Shown piece after piece: positions 19,675 to 28,562 of a stretch of 64,000 nt of DNA (positions are counted from its first letter, which is position 1; each line of letters starts with the position of its first letter). The DNA is from Salipiger profundus (GTDB taxonomy: Bacteria; Pseudomonadota; Alphaproteobacteria; Rhodobacterales; Rhodobacteraceae): NCBI RefSeq assembly GCF_001969385.1, contig NZ_CP014798.1:62001-126000 (forward strand). Reading direction: 5' to 3'. The notes under the pieces are model-generated. The model was given only the letters and a program-made list of their open reading frames with translations. It did no database searches and was not told where the DNA came from. The translations under genes were made by a program, and so were the position numbers.

Positions 19675-21079
19675 CTGTTTCTCCTTCGATCAGTTCGGTT
19701 TCATCCAACGGGATGGTGACAACAGCGCGCAAACCCGCGCTGTTCTGATTGACCAGCTGGATATCGCCGCCATGGGATTGGACGATTGTCCTCGCGATTG
19801 AGAGCCCAAGCCCATAACCGCCCGTTTCCAGAGACCTCGATTGCTCGAGGCGATAGAACGGATCGAAGACCTTTTCCAACTGGTCGACGGGAATGCCGGG
19901 CCCATTGTCATCGATGTTGAGTACGAGGTTCGAACCGTGGGTCGCCCAGCTGACTTTTGCGGCACCACCGTAGCGAACGGCGTTCTCAAGCAAGTTCCTC
20001 AGTGCCCTTCGGAACGCGTTGGGTCGAAGCCGCACGGCAACATCATCACTCGGGGCAAAGGTGCAGTGTGCCGCCATATCGCTGCACAAGCTGTCCAGAA
20101 AATTGCGCAGATCGACCACTTCGGCACCTTCGGATCCGGTAAGGCCGCGTGCAAAGGTGAGCGTCGCTTCGACCATACTCTGCATCTCTTCGACCGATGC
20201 GATGAGGCTGTCCCGCGTCTCTTCTTCGTCAACCAGCTCCGCGCGGACACGCATGGCAGTCAACGGCGAGCGTAAATCGTGGCCAAGGGCTGCGAGCATA
20301 CGTGTACGATCACTGACAAACCGGGTCAGCCGTCGTTGCATGCGGTTGAATGCGACGGTCAGATCTCTGACCTCGGTCGGCCCTGTGACCGCCAATTCGC
20401 CCACATCTTCGCCCCGGCCAAGATGGTCCGCGGACTTCGACAGGTGCCGCAAAGGACGCGTCAGGCGCGTCATTACAAACCAGAAGATCGCCACCAGAAG
20501 CAGTCCGGCGGAAATCCCGAAGGTCAGCATCGAATAGAAAGGCCATTGGATCGGCGGTCGCTCGAACCGCGTTCCGACATTCAGCCAACGCGCTCCCTTG
20601 ATGGCGATGGACAGGTTCATTTCAACCGCTGTCAACTCTCCGCGCATCATCGCGAGATGCATTTCTGTCATCTCGTCCGAGAGATTGGGAAGAGGCCGCA
20701 ACTCGCCCTCGACCTCGTGCAATTCAACGCGAATATCCCGGCTGTAGCTGTCATCCATCAGGGCGCGTATGCGCGCTTCCACGATGCCGCCGTCCGAATG
20801 ACCGGTGTGATCCACGATCGGAGCGTCCGACAGATCGAACCGGATCAGAGGCGAATTTGCCGCGCGAAGGATCGAGTCCTGCAGATCCAGCGGGGCCTCT
20901 TCGATCAACCGCGCGACATTCGCTGCGCGACCCGCGGCCTCGAATCCTAAAGCTGCACGGATCGCAAGGCTGCGCTCGTCGGCGAACAGGAACAGGCTGA
21001 TCACCTGGGCCACGACAAGTGCCGCGACCACAAGCAGGATCAATTGGCCGCTCAGAGATCTCATCGCACGGCGCATCAC
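19610..21079 (-). CDS. Two-component sensor histidine kinase
   Basis: A 489-residue membrane kinase. Membrane helix 1 (about residues 12-32), a periplasmic sensing region (33-180), helix 2 (183-204), HAMP, then the phospho-acceptor His267 in LGHDLRSPLTAMR, the N box RNLLENAVRYG and G boxes DNGPGIP and GGYGLGLSI. The order matches EnvZ/CpxA-type kinases. It follows the response regulator with a 4-nt overlap. The signal is unknown; its island location and DNA repeats in front of the DsbD operon suggest envelope metal or thiol stress. Confidence 0.9.
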   Translation of the reverse strand: MMRRAMRSLSGQLILLVVAALVVAQVISLFLFADERSLAIRAALGFEAAGRAANVARLIEEAPLDLQDSILRAANSPLIRFDLSDAPIVDHTGHSDGGIVEARIRALMDDSYSRDIRVELHEVEGELRPLPNLSDEMTEMHLAMMRGELTAVEMNLSIAIKGARWLNVGTRFERPPIQWPFYSMLTFGISAGLLLVAIFWFVMTRLTRPLRHLSKSADHLGRGEDVGELAVTGPTEVRDLTVAFNRMQRRLTRFVSDRTRMLAALGHDLRSPLTAMRVRAELVDEEETRDSLIASVEEMQSMVEATLTFARGLTGSEGAEVVDLRNFLDSLCSDMAAHCTFAPSDDVAVRLRPNAFRRALRNLLENAVRYGGAAKVSWATHGSNLVLNIDDNGPGIPVDQLEKVFDPFYRLEQSRSLETGGYGLGLSIARTIVQSHGGDIQLVNQNSAGLRAVVTIPLDETELIEGETDETERVDPAVAGQLARQHGAG

Positions 21080-21798
21080 GGCGCATCCTCGACATCGGCA
21101 GCCAGACAGTATCCGCCGTTCCGCACCGTTTTGATGACACTGGGCCTAAGTACATCCGGCTCGATTTTGCGGCGGAGACGGCTGATCTGATTGTCGATGG
21201 TGCGATCCATCGGGCCTGCCGTCCGACCAGCGGTCAGGTCAAGCAACTGGTCACGGCTGAGCACCATCCTCGCGCGTTCCAGCAGGACCGCCAGCAATTT
21301 GAACTCGGAGGTCGTCAATGGGGTCTCGGTGGTGGACTCGTCAATCAGCACCTGCCGGTCGGTATCCAGTATCCAGTGCGCAAAAGAGACTTTCCTCCCA
21401 GCGAGGCTTCCGGCCACAGGTTCGTCGCGGTTGCTTCTCCGAAGAACCGACTTGATGCGGGCGAGCAGTTCTCGTGGATTGAACGGCTTGGCGAGATAAT
21501 CGTCCGCACCGATTTCCAGACCCACGATCCGATCCGTTTCCTCACCAAGCGCCGTCAGCATGATGATCGGAAGATCACCCTCTGGCGCAAGTCTGCGGCA
21601 AACCGACAAACCGTCCTCGCCCGGCATCATGACATCGAGCACGAGGAGGTCGAAGTGACCAGTGGCCAGCTTGGCATCCATCTCCACGGCATCCCTGGCG
21701 ACGGTCGTGCGCATTCCGTTCTTCTCCAGGAAGCGCGCGACGCTTTCGCGTATCTGAGCGTGGTCGTCCACGATAAGGATATGAGGTGGCGGTCCCAT
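21076..21798 (-). CDS. OmpR-family response regulator
   Basis: A 240-residue regulator. The receiver domain has acidic residues Asp11-Asp12, phospho-acceptor Asp55 in VLDVMMPGEDG and Lys in LAKPF. A C-terminal winged helix (about residues 140-235) ends with RRKIEPDVLRPSVIKTVRNG. The adjacent kinase is the obvious partner. The upstream region holds a TGTATCC-type direct repeat next to a -10 TACAAT, suggesting autoregulation. Confidence 0.92.
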   Translation of the reverse strand: MGPPPHILIVDDHAQIRESVARFLEKNGMRTTVARDAVEMDAKLATGHFDLLVLDVMMPGEDGLSVCRRLAPEGDLPIIMLTALGEETDRIVGLEIGADDYLAKPFNPRELLARIKSVLRRSNRDEPVAGSLAGRKVSFAHWILDTDRQVLIDESTTETPLTTSEFKLLAVLLERARMVLSRDQLLDLTAGRTAGPMDRTIDNQISRLRRKIEPDVLRPSVIKTVRNGGYCLAADVEDAP

Positions 21799-21842
21799 GG
21801 CGTCCTTCCTAGATCATCGTTGCATTCTGTTTCATGGGCAGA

Positions 21843-21889
21843 ATTGTAGCCGTTTGTATCAGGTCAGTCCCTTGCTACAGATGGATACA
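21843..21889 (-). promoter_or_regulatory. Response-regulator promoter with TGTATCC repeat
   Basis: On the minus strand: TGTATCC (21883-21889), 3 bp, TGTAGCA (21873-21879), then after about 24 bp the -10 TACAAT (21843-21848), 45 bp before the start codon. No good -35 is seen, as expected of an activator-dependent promoter. The repeat period (10 bp) and orientation equal those at 12290-12306. A further TTTGTATC half-site (21853-21860) forms an inverted pair with GATACAAA. Confidence 0.6.
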
Positions 21890-21986
21890 AATCTGTGCCT
21901 GCACCGTGTCGTGCTCCCGGGTAGCGTCGCGCGTATGTTATGTGACCTTTGGGATCGCAACCGATCAAAGGATGAGGTTTTCGAAT

Positions 21987-22460
21987 ATGGCTCTTGATTT
22001 GAACCGGCGCCGTTTCGTTCTGGGTGCTCATATGACGGTGCTGACCGTCGCGGCGTCACCGCTGTTGGCGCAGAGCCGATCTGTCTGGTCGGCAGAGAAT
22101 GCCTTTGACGCGCTTCTATCGGATACGGCGCGGATCATCGATGTCAGAACGCACAAAGAGTGGCAAGAAACCGGCGTAGGTGCTGGTGTATGGCCGATAA
22201 GCATGCACGCGTCCGGTTTTCCGGACCGATTGTTCAGGGCCAAGGAACTGAGCGGTGATCGCACTGTTGGACTGATCTGCGCCACTGGCGGACGCTCCGC
22301 ATCGCTGCTTCGAGCGTTGAGACAAGCTGGTTATTCGGGCTACGCCGATATCTCGGAAGGGATGTTGGGATCAGGCGAAGGGCCTGGCTGGATCGCATCG
22401 AACTTGCCGACCGTTCCGGTGGATGTCGCCCTGAACGGGTTGCCCCCCGCGTTGGCCTGA
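21987..22460 (+). CDS. Tat-exported rhodanese-like protein
   Basis: A 157-residue protein with a Tat leader (LNRRRFVLGAH) ending near LLAQS, then a single rhodanese domain with DVRTHKEW and the loop CATGGRSASLL, where Cys is the expected catalytic residue. Periplasmic rhodanese domains occur in sulfur and copper loci, but the substrate is unknown. I chose ATG 21987, with GATGAGG 9 nt before it, over ATG 21972. It is divergent from the response regulator and may share its control region. Confidence 0.75.
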   Translation: MALDLNRRRFVLGAHMTVLTVAASPLLAQSRSVWSAENAFDALLSDTARIIDVRTHKEWQETGVGAGVWPISMHASGFPDRLFRAKELSGDRTVGLICATGGRSASLLRALRQAGYSGYADISEGMLGSGEGPGWIASNLPTVPVDVALNGLPPALA

Positions 22461-22500
22461 CCAGTGAAGAATCAATTGGTCCCGTTGTGCTAAAAGCCTG

Positions 22501-22986
22501 ATGTATGGTCAAATTGACCTGTTTGAACAGGAAGACGGGTTTGGGTGTATGACCGAGTTGATGGCTATGTTTGTCGGAATATGCGCGGCGATCGTGATGG
22601 GAATTGTCCATCATTATGCGTTGTCGGGCATTCTGAAGTTTTCCCCGCAGCGGTCGGATGGCTCCGGCTTTCGGATCATCCTGACGTTTTCCACGTTGCT
22701 GTTGCTGCATGTCTTGGAACTTGTGACGCTCGCCGTGTTCAACACGATGGTGGTGGCAAGCGTTCTGCCGCAATCGTTCAGCAACAGCCCTCCGATGTTT
22801 CAGGATGTTCTCTATGTTACGGGCATCTCGTTCTCGACCCTTGGCTATTCGTCCATAGAGGTGGTCGGGCCCTTTCGACTATTGCTGATGCTGCAATCGC
22901 TTTTGGGCTTCATGTTGCTGACCTGGTCAGCGACGTTTCTTTACTCAGCCTGCCAGCAAGTCTGGCAGAAGGCGAAAGATGACTGA
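22501..22986 (+). CDS. Small ion-channel-like membrane protein
   Basis: A 161-residue protein with about three membrane helices and a pore-like segment GISFSTLGYSSIE between the last two, resembling the two-helix potassium-channel domain (Ion_trans_2), although the selectivity motif TxGYG is altered to TLGYS. Ion selectivity cannot be stated. The true start could be ATG 22549, which removes 16 residues. It stands between the rhodanese gene and a CueR-like promoter. Confidence 0.65.
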   Translation: MYGQIDLFEQEDGFGCMTELMAMFVGICAAIVMGIVHHYALSGILKFSPQRSDGSGFRIILTFSTLLLLHVLELVTLAVFNTMVVASVLPQSFSNSPPMFQDVLYVTGISFSTLGYSSIEVVGPFRLLLMLQSLLGFMLLTWSATFLYSACQQVWQKAKDD

Positions 22987-23109
22987 AAATCGCCACGCGC
23001 GTCGGACATGAGCTTGGCGTCAGCGTCAAATACGTCCTGATATCGGTCCTTTGACCTCACCGTGGAACGGTTGAGTGAGCGCTGCGTTGCGCGCGTGGAT
23101 GAATAGCCC

Positions 23110-23140
23110 TTGACCTTCCAGTTGCTGGAATCCCTAGGTA
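23110..23140 (+). promoter_or_regulatory. CueR-type promoter, leaderless transcript likely
   Basis: TTGACC (23110-23115), 19-bp spacer containing the perfect dyad TTCCAGTTGCTGGAA, then TAGGTA (23135-23140). This is the best CueR-like dyad in the window. The ATG of the next gene is at 23148, 8 nt after the -10, so the transcript would begin at or one base before the start codon. Confidence 0.82.
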
Positions 23141-23147
23141 CAAAGCC

Positions 23148-23597
23148 ATGGCACAGATTTTCGAAAAGACAGGCGATCACGTATCGCACCATCGACACGG
23201 GGATATCTTGAAATCTCCCGTATGGGTTGGCGTGTTGCTTGTCGTTCTCACATTGCCGGCTCACCTTTTTTTGGATGAGCAAAGCTCGATAGCTCTTGCT
23301 TCGATCACGCTTGCTTTGATTGGCGGTGCCTATATCGGCTTTGGCGCTGCGGACGGCAGAGCGCGCGTGTTCTGGGCAGAGCTCGCGGTCGCCCTTTTGT
23401 TCGGCTTAGCAGCGTTCCTGGGGCTGATATGGCAGTGGGCCTTCCTCCCCTTGGGCTTGGCCCTTCACGCCCTTTGGGACATGTCACACCACAATTCTTA
23501 TCGTCTCGCCCGGATTCCGAACTGGTATATTCCATTCTGCGTGGCCTTTGACCTTTTGGCAGCGACGTTCTTCGTTCTGCTCTATGCCGTGTTTTGA
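23148..23597 (+). CDS. Multi-helix membrane protein of unknown function (DUF6010-like)
   Basis: A 149-residue protein. A His-rich start (HVSHHRHGD) is followed by about four membrane helices, with LHALWDMSHHNSYR near residues 108-121 in a loop. It resembles short membrane proteins annotated DUF6010; no activity is known. It starts directly at a CueR-like promoter and is followed after 3 bp by a TVP38-family gene, so copper induction is predicted. The His and Met residues may bind metal, which is unproven. Confidence 0.65.
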   Translation: MAQIFEKTGDHVSHHRHGDILKSPVWVGVLLVVLTLPAHLFLDEQSSIALASITLALIGGAYIGFGAADGRARVFWAELAVALLFGLAAFLGLIWQWAFLPLGLALHALWDMSHHNSYRLARIPNWYIPFCVAFDLLAATFFVLLYAVF

Positions 23598-23600
23598 TCC

Positions 23601-24263
23601 ATGATGATGCGCATCCTTCTTATGGCGGTGTTCCTGATGGGAGTCGTCGCATTGGCCTTCCCGGACGTCCTTGGCGTTGACATTCGCCTGCCGGATCGCG
23701 CGGAAATTGACCGCTGGATCGAGGCGGCAGGTCTTGCCGGACCAATTGTCATCGTGGCGCTCATGACAATCGCTATTGTCGCAAGCCCCCTGCCCTCGGC
23801 GCCAATCGCACTCGCCGCCGGAGCGGCTTATGGACACACGTACGGGACGCTCTTCGTCGTTCTAGGTGCGGAACTCGGTGCGCTTGCCGCCTTTGGTCTG
23901 GCCCGCGGCTTGGGTCGTCCCTTCGTTGAGCGTCATCTCGGTCAGAAGATTAACGCAGGCCTGTTCGGGTCCCAGAACACTCTGACCTTCCTGGTCTTCG
24001 GCAGTCGCCTGCTGCCGTTTCTGTCCTTCGATATGATCAGTTACGCCGCAGGTCTGAGCAAGCTGCATCTTTGGAGGTTCGCGCTGGCCACGATGGCCGG
24101 GATTATTCCAGCGAGTTTCTTGCTCGCTCACATGGGCAGCCAGGCGATGAACGGCGATGCCCGCACTGCCACATGGACCGCACTTGCGCTGGGTGGCTTT
24201 ACCGGCCTGTCGGTTCTCTTCGCCGCGACGCGAAAGACCGGTACGAAACGGAAGGAGAGCTGA
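23601..24263 (+). CDS. TVP38/TMEM64 (VTT-domain) membrane protein
   Basis: A 220-residue membrane protein with the VTT/DedA-like core: about six helices, the motif GAAYGHTYGTLFVVLGAELG and the downstream FGSRLLPFLSFDMISYAAGLS segment, both characteristic of the TVP38/TMEM64 family. Members influence lipid scrambling or membrane stress, with no defined metal role. It is coupled to the upstream gene and followed by the CDF transporter gene 1 bp after its stop, suggesting a three-gene copper-induced unit. Confidence 0.83.
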   Translation: MMMRILLMAVFLMGVVALAFPDVLGVDIRLPDRAEIDRWIEAAGLAGPIVIVALMTIAIVASPLPSAPIALAAGAAYGHTYGTLFVVLGAELGALAAFGLARGLGRPFVERHLGQKINAGLFGSQNTLTFLVFGSRLLPFLSFDMISYAAGLSKLHLWRFALATMAGIIPASFLLAHMGSQAMNGDARTATWTALALGGFTGLSVLFAATRKTGTKRKES

Positions 24264-24264
24264 T

Positions 24265-25245
24265 ATGGCCAGTCATTCCCACGCCGGGCATATGCCGAGT
24301 TCCGGCAAGGCCCTTGTGATTTCGGCCTGGCTCACCGGCGTCTACTTCGTGATTGAACTGGCCGTCGGGCTCTGGACTGGCTCGATTGCCGTCCTGTCGG
24401 ATGCGTTTCACACCCTGTCGGCGGTTGGCGGCGTTCTGGTGGCCATCATCGCGCAGCGCATTGCGCGCCGCCCGGCGGATTCGGCGCGGAGTTTCGGCTG
24501 GTACCGCGCCGAGATCATCGGGGCACTGGTGAATGGCGGCTTTCTTCTCGGTATGGCGCTTCTGGTGATCTGGATGGGCGCGATGCGGCTCGGGAATCCG
24601 ATTCACCTGGCCACGGGTCCCATGCTCTGGGTCGCCTTCGGAGGCCTGGTCACCGAAGTGATCTCGCTGGGGCTGATGTGGCAATCGAGCAAGGACGATC
24701 TGAATGCCCGTGGTGCGCTCTGGCACATCATCCAGACCTTTGTCGGCAGCCTCCTGATCATCGTCACCGCTCTAGTGATCGAGTTCACCGGCTTTCTGGC
24801 GATTGACCCGATCCTCGGCATGGCGTTCGGGGTGGTTCTCCTCTGGGCCTCCGTCGGCGTCATCAAGGAAGCGGTCCACATCCTCATGGAAGGCACGCCA
24901 GAGGGAACGGATCTCGAGGCTGTGACGACGGACCTGCGCGGCCAGGACGGGGTTCTGGACGTTCACCATGTGCATGCCTGGACGCTGACCAGCGGCAAAC
25001 ACGCATTTTCTGCCCATATCCGCCATGGTGAGCCCGCAGAGGCCGCGGACCTGCTGAACCGGGCCTATCGGCGGCTGACGGAACAGCATGGGTTTCACAT
25101 GGTCACGCTGCAGCTCGAAACAGAGTGTCTCGACGAGCGCCACGCGCGGGATCTTGATATAGTCCAGATAGCGGCTGCAAAGGCTGCTGTCGCGTTGCCC
25201 TTTAATCTGAGACGCGACGCGTTTGGCGACAATTTTTGCCCTTAA
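24265..25245 (+). CDS. CDF-family metal cation efflux transporter, 3' end altered by transposon
   Basis: A 326-residue cation diffusion facilitator exchanging a divalent metal (often zinc, cobalt or cadmium) for protons. Six membrane helices with metal-site residues in helix 2 (SDAFHTLS) and helix 5 region, and a C-terminal cytoplasmic domain with DVHHVHAWTLTSGKHAFSAH. The ATG at 24265 has GGAG upstream. The transposon begins at 25188, so the last 18 or so residues come from transposon DNA; the native tail was probably short, so function may be kept. Confidence 0.88.
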   Translation: MASHSHAGHMPSSGKALVISAWLTGVYFVIELAVGLWTGSIAVLSDAFHTLSAVGGVLVAIIAQRIARRPADSARSFGWYRAEIIGALVNGGFLLGMALLVIWMGAMRLGNPIHLATGPMLWVAFGGLVTEVISLGLMWQSSKDDLNARGALWHIIQTFVGSLLIIVTALVIEFTGFLAIDPILGMAFGVVLLWASVGVIKEAVHILMEGTPEGTDLEAVTTDLRGQDGVLDVHHVHAWTLTSGKHAFSAHIRHGEPAEAADLLNRAYRRLTEQHGFHMVTLQLETECLDERHARDLDIVQIAAAKAAVALPFNLRRDAFGDNFCP

Positions 25246-26093
25246 TTGTGAGATACGGCTGTCATGGGGCCCCTGTTTCTCGCGCACCTTTGCGCGATGT
25301 GATCAACCGCGGCAAGCAATCGAGGCTCCTTCTCGAAGGCGCGCAAGAGAGCAACCCTTGCATAGTCGTCGATGCTTTTGCTGACGATGGCTGCCTTAGC
25401 CAAGGGATGAGATCGAGCGGCGGCGATTGCGGCGAGGCAGAACAGCCTAACTTCCGATCTGGGGTTCTGGACAGCGAACGACGGATCCCCGCGGAAGGTT
25501 TTGAGTGACATGGCAAAGGTGACTGCGCGCATTGCGCGCCGAAGTTGCTTGGGGCCGCGCGAGCGCGCGGCGCACTCAAGCATCTCTGCCCCGCGGCGCG
25601 CTCGGTATATCAGTTTTCCAGATATTTGTTCCTCACGGAGTTTGCCAAGGGTCTGCACAAGTCTCGTCCCGCAAACTTGGCAGTCAAATGCCCAGGCCCG
25701 CCTCCAATGCCTGAGCAAAAGACCCTCTCTGGAGCATCGCAGGCAATGCTGGAATGGCATCTGAGCCGTCAGTGAGGCTTCTCGTGGCGTCATTGCCGGA
25801 AAGGTCAAAGATCGAACAACATCTGGGTTAACCCGTGCGGCGTTGGCAATCTTCGCCGCCGCAGCCGCGTCGACGTTGAAGTCCAAGGCGGTGCCATGCG
25901 CGGTATCGATTCTGAGATGAGCCAGTAGTTCCGCATCATCACAGTAGTTGGCCGCCGCCAGCCGAGACAACCAACCTGACAACAACTCGTCTGGCAGCGG
26001 CGCGACAGTCTTGGGCAGCGGGTGCGGCTTCACACCCGGGACTTCTGGAGCCGCCGATGGGGGTTCGCATGGCGCGACCAAACCGGCGTCCAT
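25242..26093 (-). CDS. tniQ: TniQ-family target-selection protein
   Basis: A 283-residue protein with the N-terminal TniQ region (LPDELLSGWLSRLAAANY) and a zinc-finger-like part with Cys in CLRCSREGLLL and CQVCGTR. TniQ/TnsD proteins help choose the insertion site for Tn5053/Tn7-like transposons. It is shorter than many relatives (often about 400 residues). Its stop codon lies inside a transposase-binding repeat. It overlaps tniB by 64 bp. Confidence 0.8.
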   Translation of the reverse strand: MDAGLVAPCEPPSAAPEVPGVKPHPLPKTVAPLPDELLSGWLSRLAAANYCDDAELLAHLRIDTAHGTALDFNVDAAAAAKIANAARVNPDVVRSLTFPAMTPREASLTAQMPFQHCLRCSREGLLLRHWRRAWAFDCQVCGTRLVQTLGKLREEQISGKLIYRARRGAEMLECAARSRGPKQLRRAMRAVTFAMSLKTFRGDPSFAVQNPRSEVRLFCLAAIAAARSHPLAKAAIVSKSIDDYARVALLRAFEKEPRLLAAVDHIAQRCARNRGPMTAVSHN

Positions 26094-26953
26094 TTTGCGA
26101 TTGCGTCATCGGTGATGCATTCCTCGCCTGTGATAATGGCGTCGATGGAAAGATCCTTGACCAGAGCGAAGATGCGCGAGGTCACCCCACCGGTCAGTGC
26201 CAAGACCTGCTTGAGAGATTTGACCTTCAGGTTGGACTTCTTTTCCAGTGGCATGGCAGCAATAAGGGTCTGGATCATGTCCGAGAACTCGGCATCGTCG
26301 CGCCAGTTTGGCAGATGATGTTCGTCCAGCCGTCGGGCAAGCTGGATATCACCGCGAATAGCATCGACGGCCTCGCTGACCCCAAGGCAGACCAGTGACA
26401 CCTCGAGTTCATTGCTGAGATACCGCAGGACATTGAGAAATCGGCGCTGTTCGCGGTGGGTCCCGGCCAAGAGATTGTGGACCTCGTCGATCATGATCAT
26501 CCGCAGGCCAAGGTCGCGTAAGAGCGCGATGACACGGACTTCGAGGGAAGCCACATTTTGAGCGCGGGCGCTAAGAGCCGTCGCCGGGGCGCCGACGGCG
26601 GCCAGGATGTGCAGGTAAAACCGCCGTTCATCAGGTGCGGGCGGCGCTTGCAACAGCAGAAGCGGTGTGCGGGTGATGCCCGACGCCGGATCGTATTCTG
26701 GTGCGTACTTGCGCGACAGGTTTCGGGCAATCATCGTCTTTCCGATCCCGGAGGCGCCATGCACAAGAAGCCCAGGCATACGGGTTTGTCGTGGCGCTTC
26801 GATCATGCCCTGCAAGCGGTCCAACACCTGTTCCGCCCGAGGAAAGCCGATCCAGATATCCGATTGAATGAGGGCGATCCGGCCGTCTTCTTCAGTTGTC
26901 CCTGCCCTCAATTCACCATCTCTCCACCTTGAACAATGGGCGCGATGTATCAC
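26030..26953 (-). CDS. tniB: TniB-type transposition ATPase
   Basis: A 307-residue AAA+ ATPase with Walker A GASGIGKTM and Walker B MIMIDEVHNLLAGT. It resembles TniB/TnsC, the ATP-dependent regulator bridging transposase and target. The frame starts with GTG at 26953 inside the end of tniA; a later TTG or GTG start is possible because about 30 N-terminal residues look non-conserved. Confidence 0.87.
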   Translation of the reverse strand: MIHRAHCSRWRDGELRAGTTEEDGRIALIQSDIWIGFPRAEQVLDRLQGMIEAPRQTRMPGLLVHGASGIGKTMIARNLSRKYAPEYDPASGITRTPLLLLQAPPAPDERRFYLHILAAVGAPATALSARAQNVASLEVRVIALLRDLGLRMIMIDEVHNLLAGTHREQRRFLNVLRYLSNELEVSLVCLGVSEAVDAIRGDIQLARRLDEHHLPNWRDDAEFSDMIQTLIAAMPLEKKSNLKVKSLKQVLALTGGVTSRIFALVKDLSIDAIITGEECITDDAIAKWTPVWSRHANPHRRLQKSRV

Positions 26954-28562
26954 CCGTATCGATCGGGCGCAGCCCTTCGGTTGTCGAGACGGCCGAGTTC
27001 GTGCCCTTCAATGTCCCTTTTCTTTCACGGGTTCTGCGTTCGGCCTTCGTCAGGCCCCGGCTTTCAGCTTCGATCTGGCGTTGCTGTCGGATCAGCTCAG
27101 CCAGCACCAGCTCATTAGACCCGGACTTGCCAAGGGCACGGGCCTTCCTCATCGCTTCGCGATATTCCCAGAGCGAGACGGGCGGAATTTCCAGGTTTCT
27201 GTACCGCGCCTCAACATACCGGCCATCGTCCAGTTCGACCCAGATCATTGAGATATCGCGAGGATCGTAGCGAACGACCACCTTTCCATCCCCGCGCCCA
27301 ATGTGGCCTGCAAGGGCATCGGACCAGTACCTTATCTGGAACAGATGGATGCCGTCACGCCTGATCTTGCGCAGTTCACTCGGCAGGAAGCTCACCTGAA
27401 AGGCTTCCATCTCGAAGGGGATGTCGCCTGTCATTTGCTCTGAGAGCGCCTCCCATTTGGCAACGGGCGTGCAGCCAAGACTTGAATGAATGCTGTTGTT
27501 GTAACGGCAGATTTCCAGAGCAAACCAGCGATCGAATTCGCTCAACGTCATCGTGGCCTTGCTTTCGGCGTCATAGTCGCCCTTTGCCGCGATCGAGGAT
27601 TGCGTTGTTCCCGGCAACAGGTGAACGGCCCCCATCATGGTGCCGATCAACCGTTCGATGTGACCACCGAAGTGAGGACTTGCTGGCGGTCGATAGACCA
27701 GATCGATCCCCCAATCCGCACAGGCCGACCGAAAGGCGCGCGACCGGAAATCGCGACCGTTATCGACGTGGATGCTGTGCGGTTTGCCCTGTGCCGGCCA
27801 AGGAACATCGCACGCCAATTCCGCAAGAAGTTCCTCCTTGAGGGTCACCGCCTGTGTCAGGCAAAGCGCCACTGACAGACGCGAAGGTGCCTCGAGAGAG
27901 GTGTAATATCCGGTCACCATCCGCGTTGCGACGTCGATCGCCAGCGTGACCCAAGGCCGCCCAATTGGTTTGCGTTCAAAGCCGTCGACAAGAATGATGT
28001 CCGCCGGTGTATGATCAATTTGGACGATCTCCAGTGGCTGACTGGCCTTGTTCTCGCCTGTGACGGCCGCAAATTTCTGGCGGGCCGCCTTTGCCCCCTC
28101 TCGTGCCTTTGCAACTTCGCGGGCATCCATTGCATCCAGACGACGTTGAACCGTCCGCCGTGTCGGCGGTTGCAACCCCTGCTGCCAGCACGCGCTGCGG
28201 ATCTCAGTCACAACACGCGACAGGCTGGATCGTTCCCGGCGCAAGAAATAACGGCGAAGATGCTCTTCGATCACCGCTTCGACCTTGCTGGATATCAAAA
28301 CCGTACCTGTCGGGCGGCCTCGTTTTCGCGGAGCCAGCGCGCTGGTGCGCCCACCCTCTTCCGCCAGCCGCTTTATCCAACGCCAGACCGTCGCCCTGCT
28401 GACACCAAGCTCCCAAACGGCGTCATTGATGCCGCTTTCCAGACTGCCAGCCCCATTGAGATATGCCTGAACAAGCGGACGTAGCACGGCGGCCCTGCGC
28501 GACTCTTCAGCACCAACTGCAACGGAGGCTTCGCCATCATCATCCATCGATATTTGCCGCAC
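26913..28562 (-). CDS. tniA: TniA-type DDE transposase
   Basis: A 549-residue Mu-like transposase. An N-terminal helix-turn-helix (VSRATVWRWIKRL near residue 53) precedes the integrase core with catalytic segments IDHTPADI, HVDNGRDF and GGHIERLIGT, and a C-terminal Mu-transposase beta domain. It catalyses strand transfer at the TGTCGCG ends. The frame opens at a GTG; ATG 28547 is an alternative start. Gene order tniA-tniB-tniQ is standard. Confidence 0.9.
   Translation of the reverse strand: MRQISMDDDGEASVAVGAEESRRAAVLRPLVQAYLNGAGSLESGINDAVWELGVSRATVWRWIKRLAEEGGRTSALAPRKRGRPTGTVLISSKVEAVIEEHLRRYFLRRERSSLSRVVTEIRSACWQQGLQPPTRRTVQRRLDAMDAREVAKAREGAKAARQKFAAVTGENKASQPLEIVQIDHTPADIILVDGFERKPIGRPWVTLAIDVATRMVTGYYTSLEAPSRLSVALCLTQAVTLKEELLAELACDVPWPAQGKPHSIHVDNGRDFRSRAFRSACADWGIDLVYRPPASPHFGGHIERLIGTMMGAVHLLPGTTQSSIAAKGDYDAESKATMTLSEFDRWFALEICRYNNSIHSSLGCTPVAKWEALSEQMTGDIPFEMEAFQVSFLPSELRKIRRDGIHLFQIRYWSDALAGHIGRGDGKVVVRYDPRDISMIWVELDDGRYVEARYRNLEIPPVSLWEYREAMRKARALGKSGSNELVLAELIRQQRQIEAESRGLTKAERRTRERKGTLKGTNSAVSTTEGLRPIDTGDTSRPLFKVERW

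Noticed and set aside
22514..22538. TTGACC followed by CCTGTTTGAACAGG as another CueR site
   Set aside because: The palindrome is not placed correctly relative to the -35 and no -10 box lies 19 bp downstream.
23050..23080. TTTGACCTCACCGTGGAACGG as a MerR-family promoter
   Set aside because: No -10 at the required distance; the nearby site at 23110 is far better.
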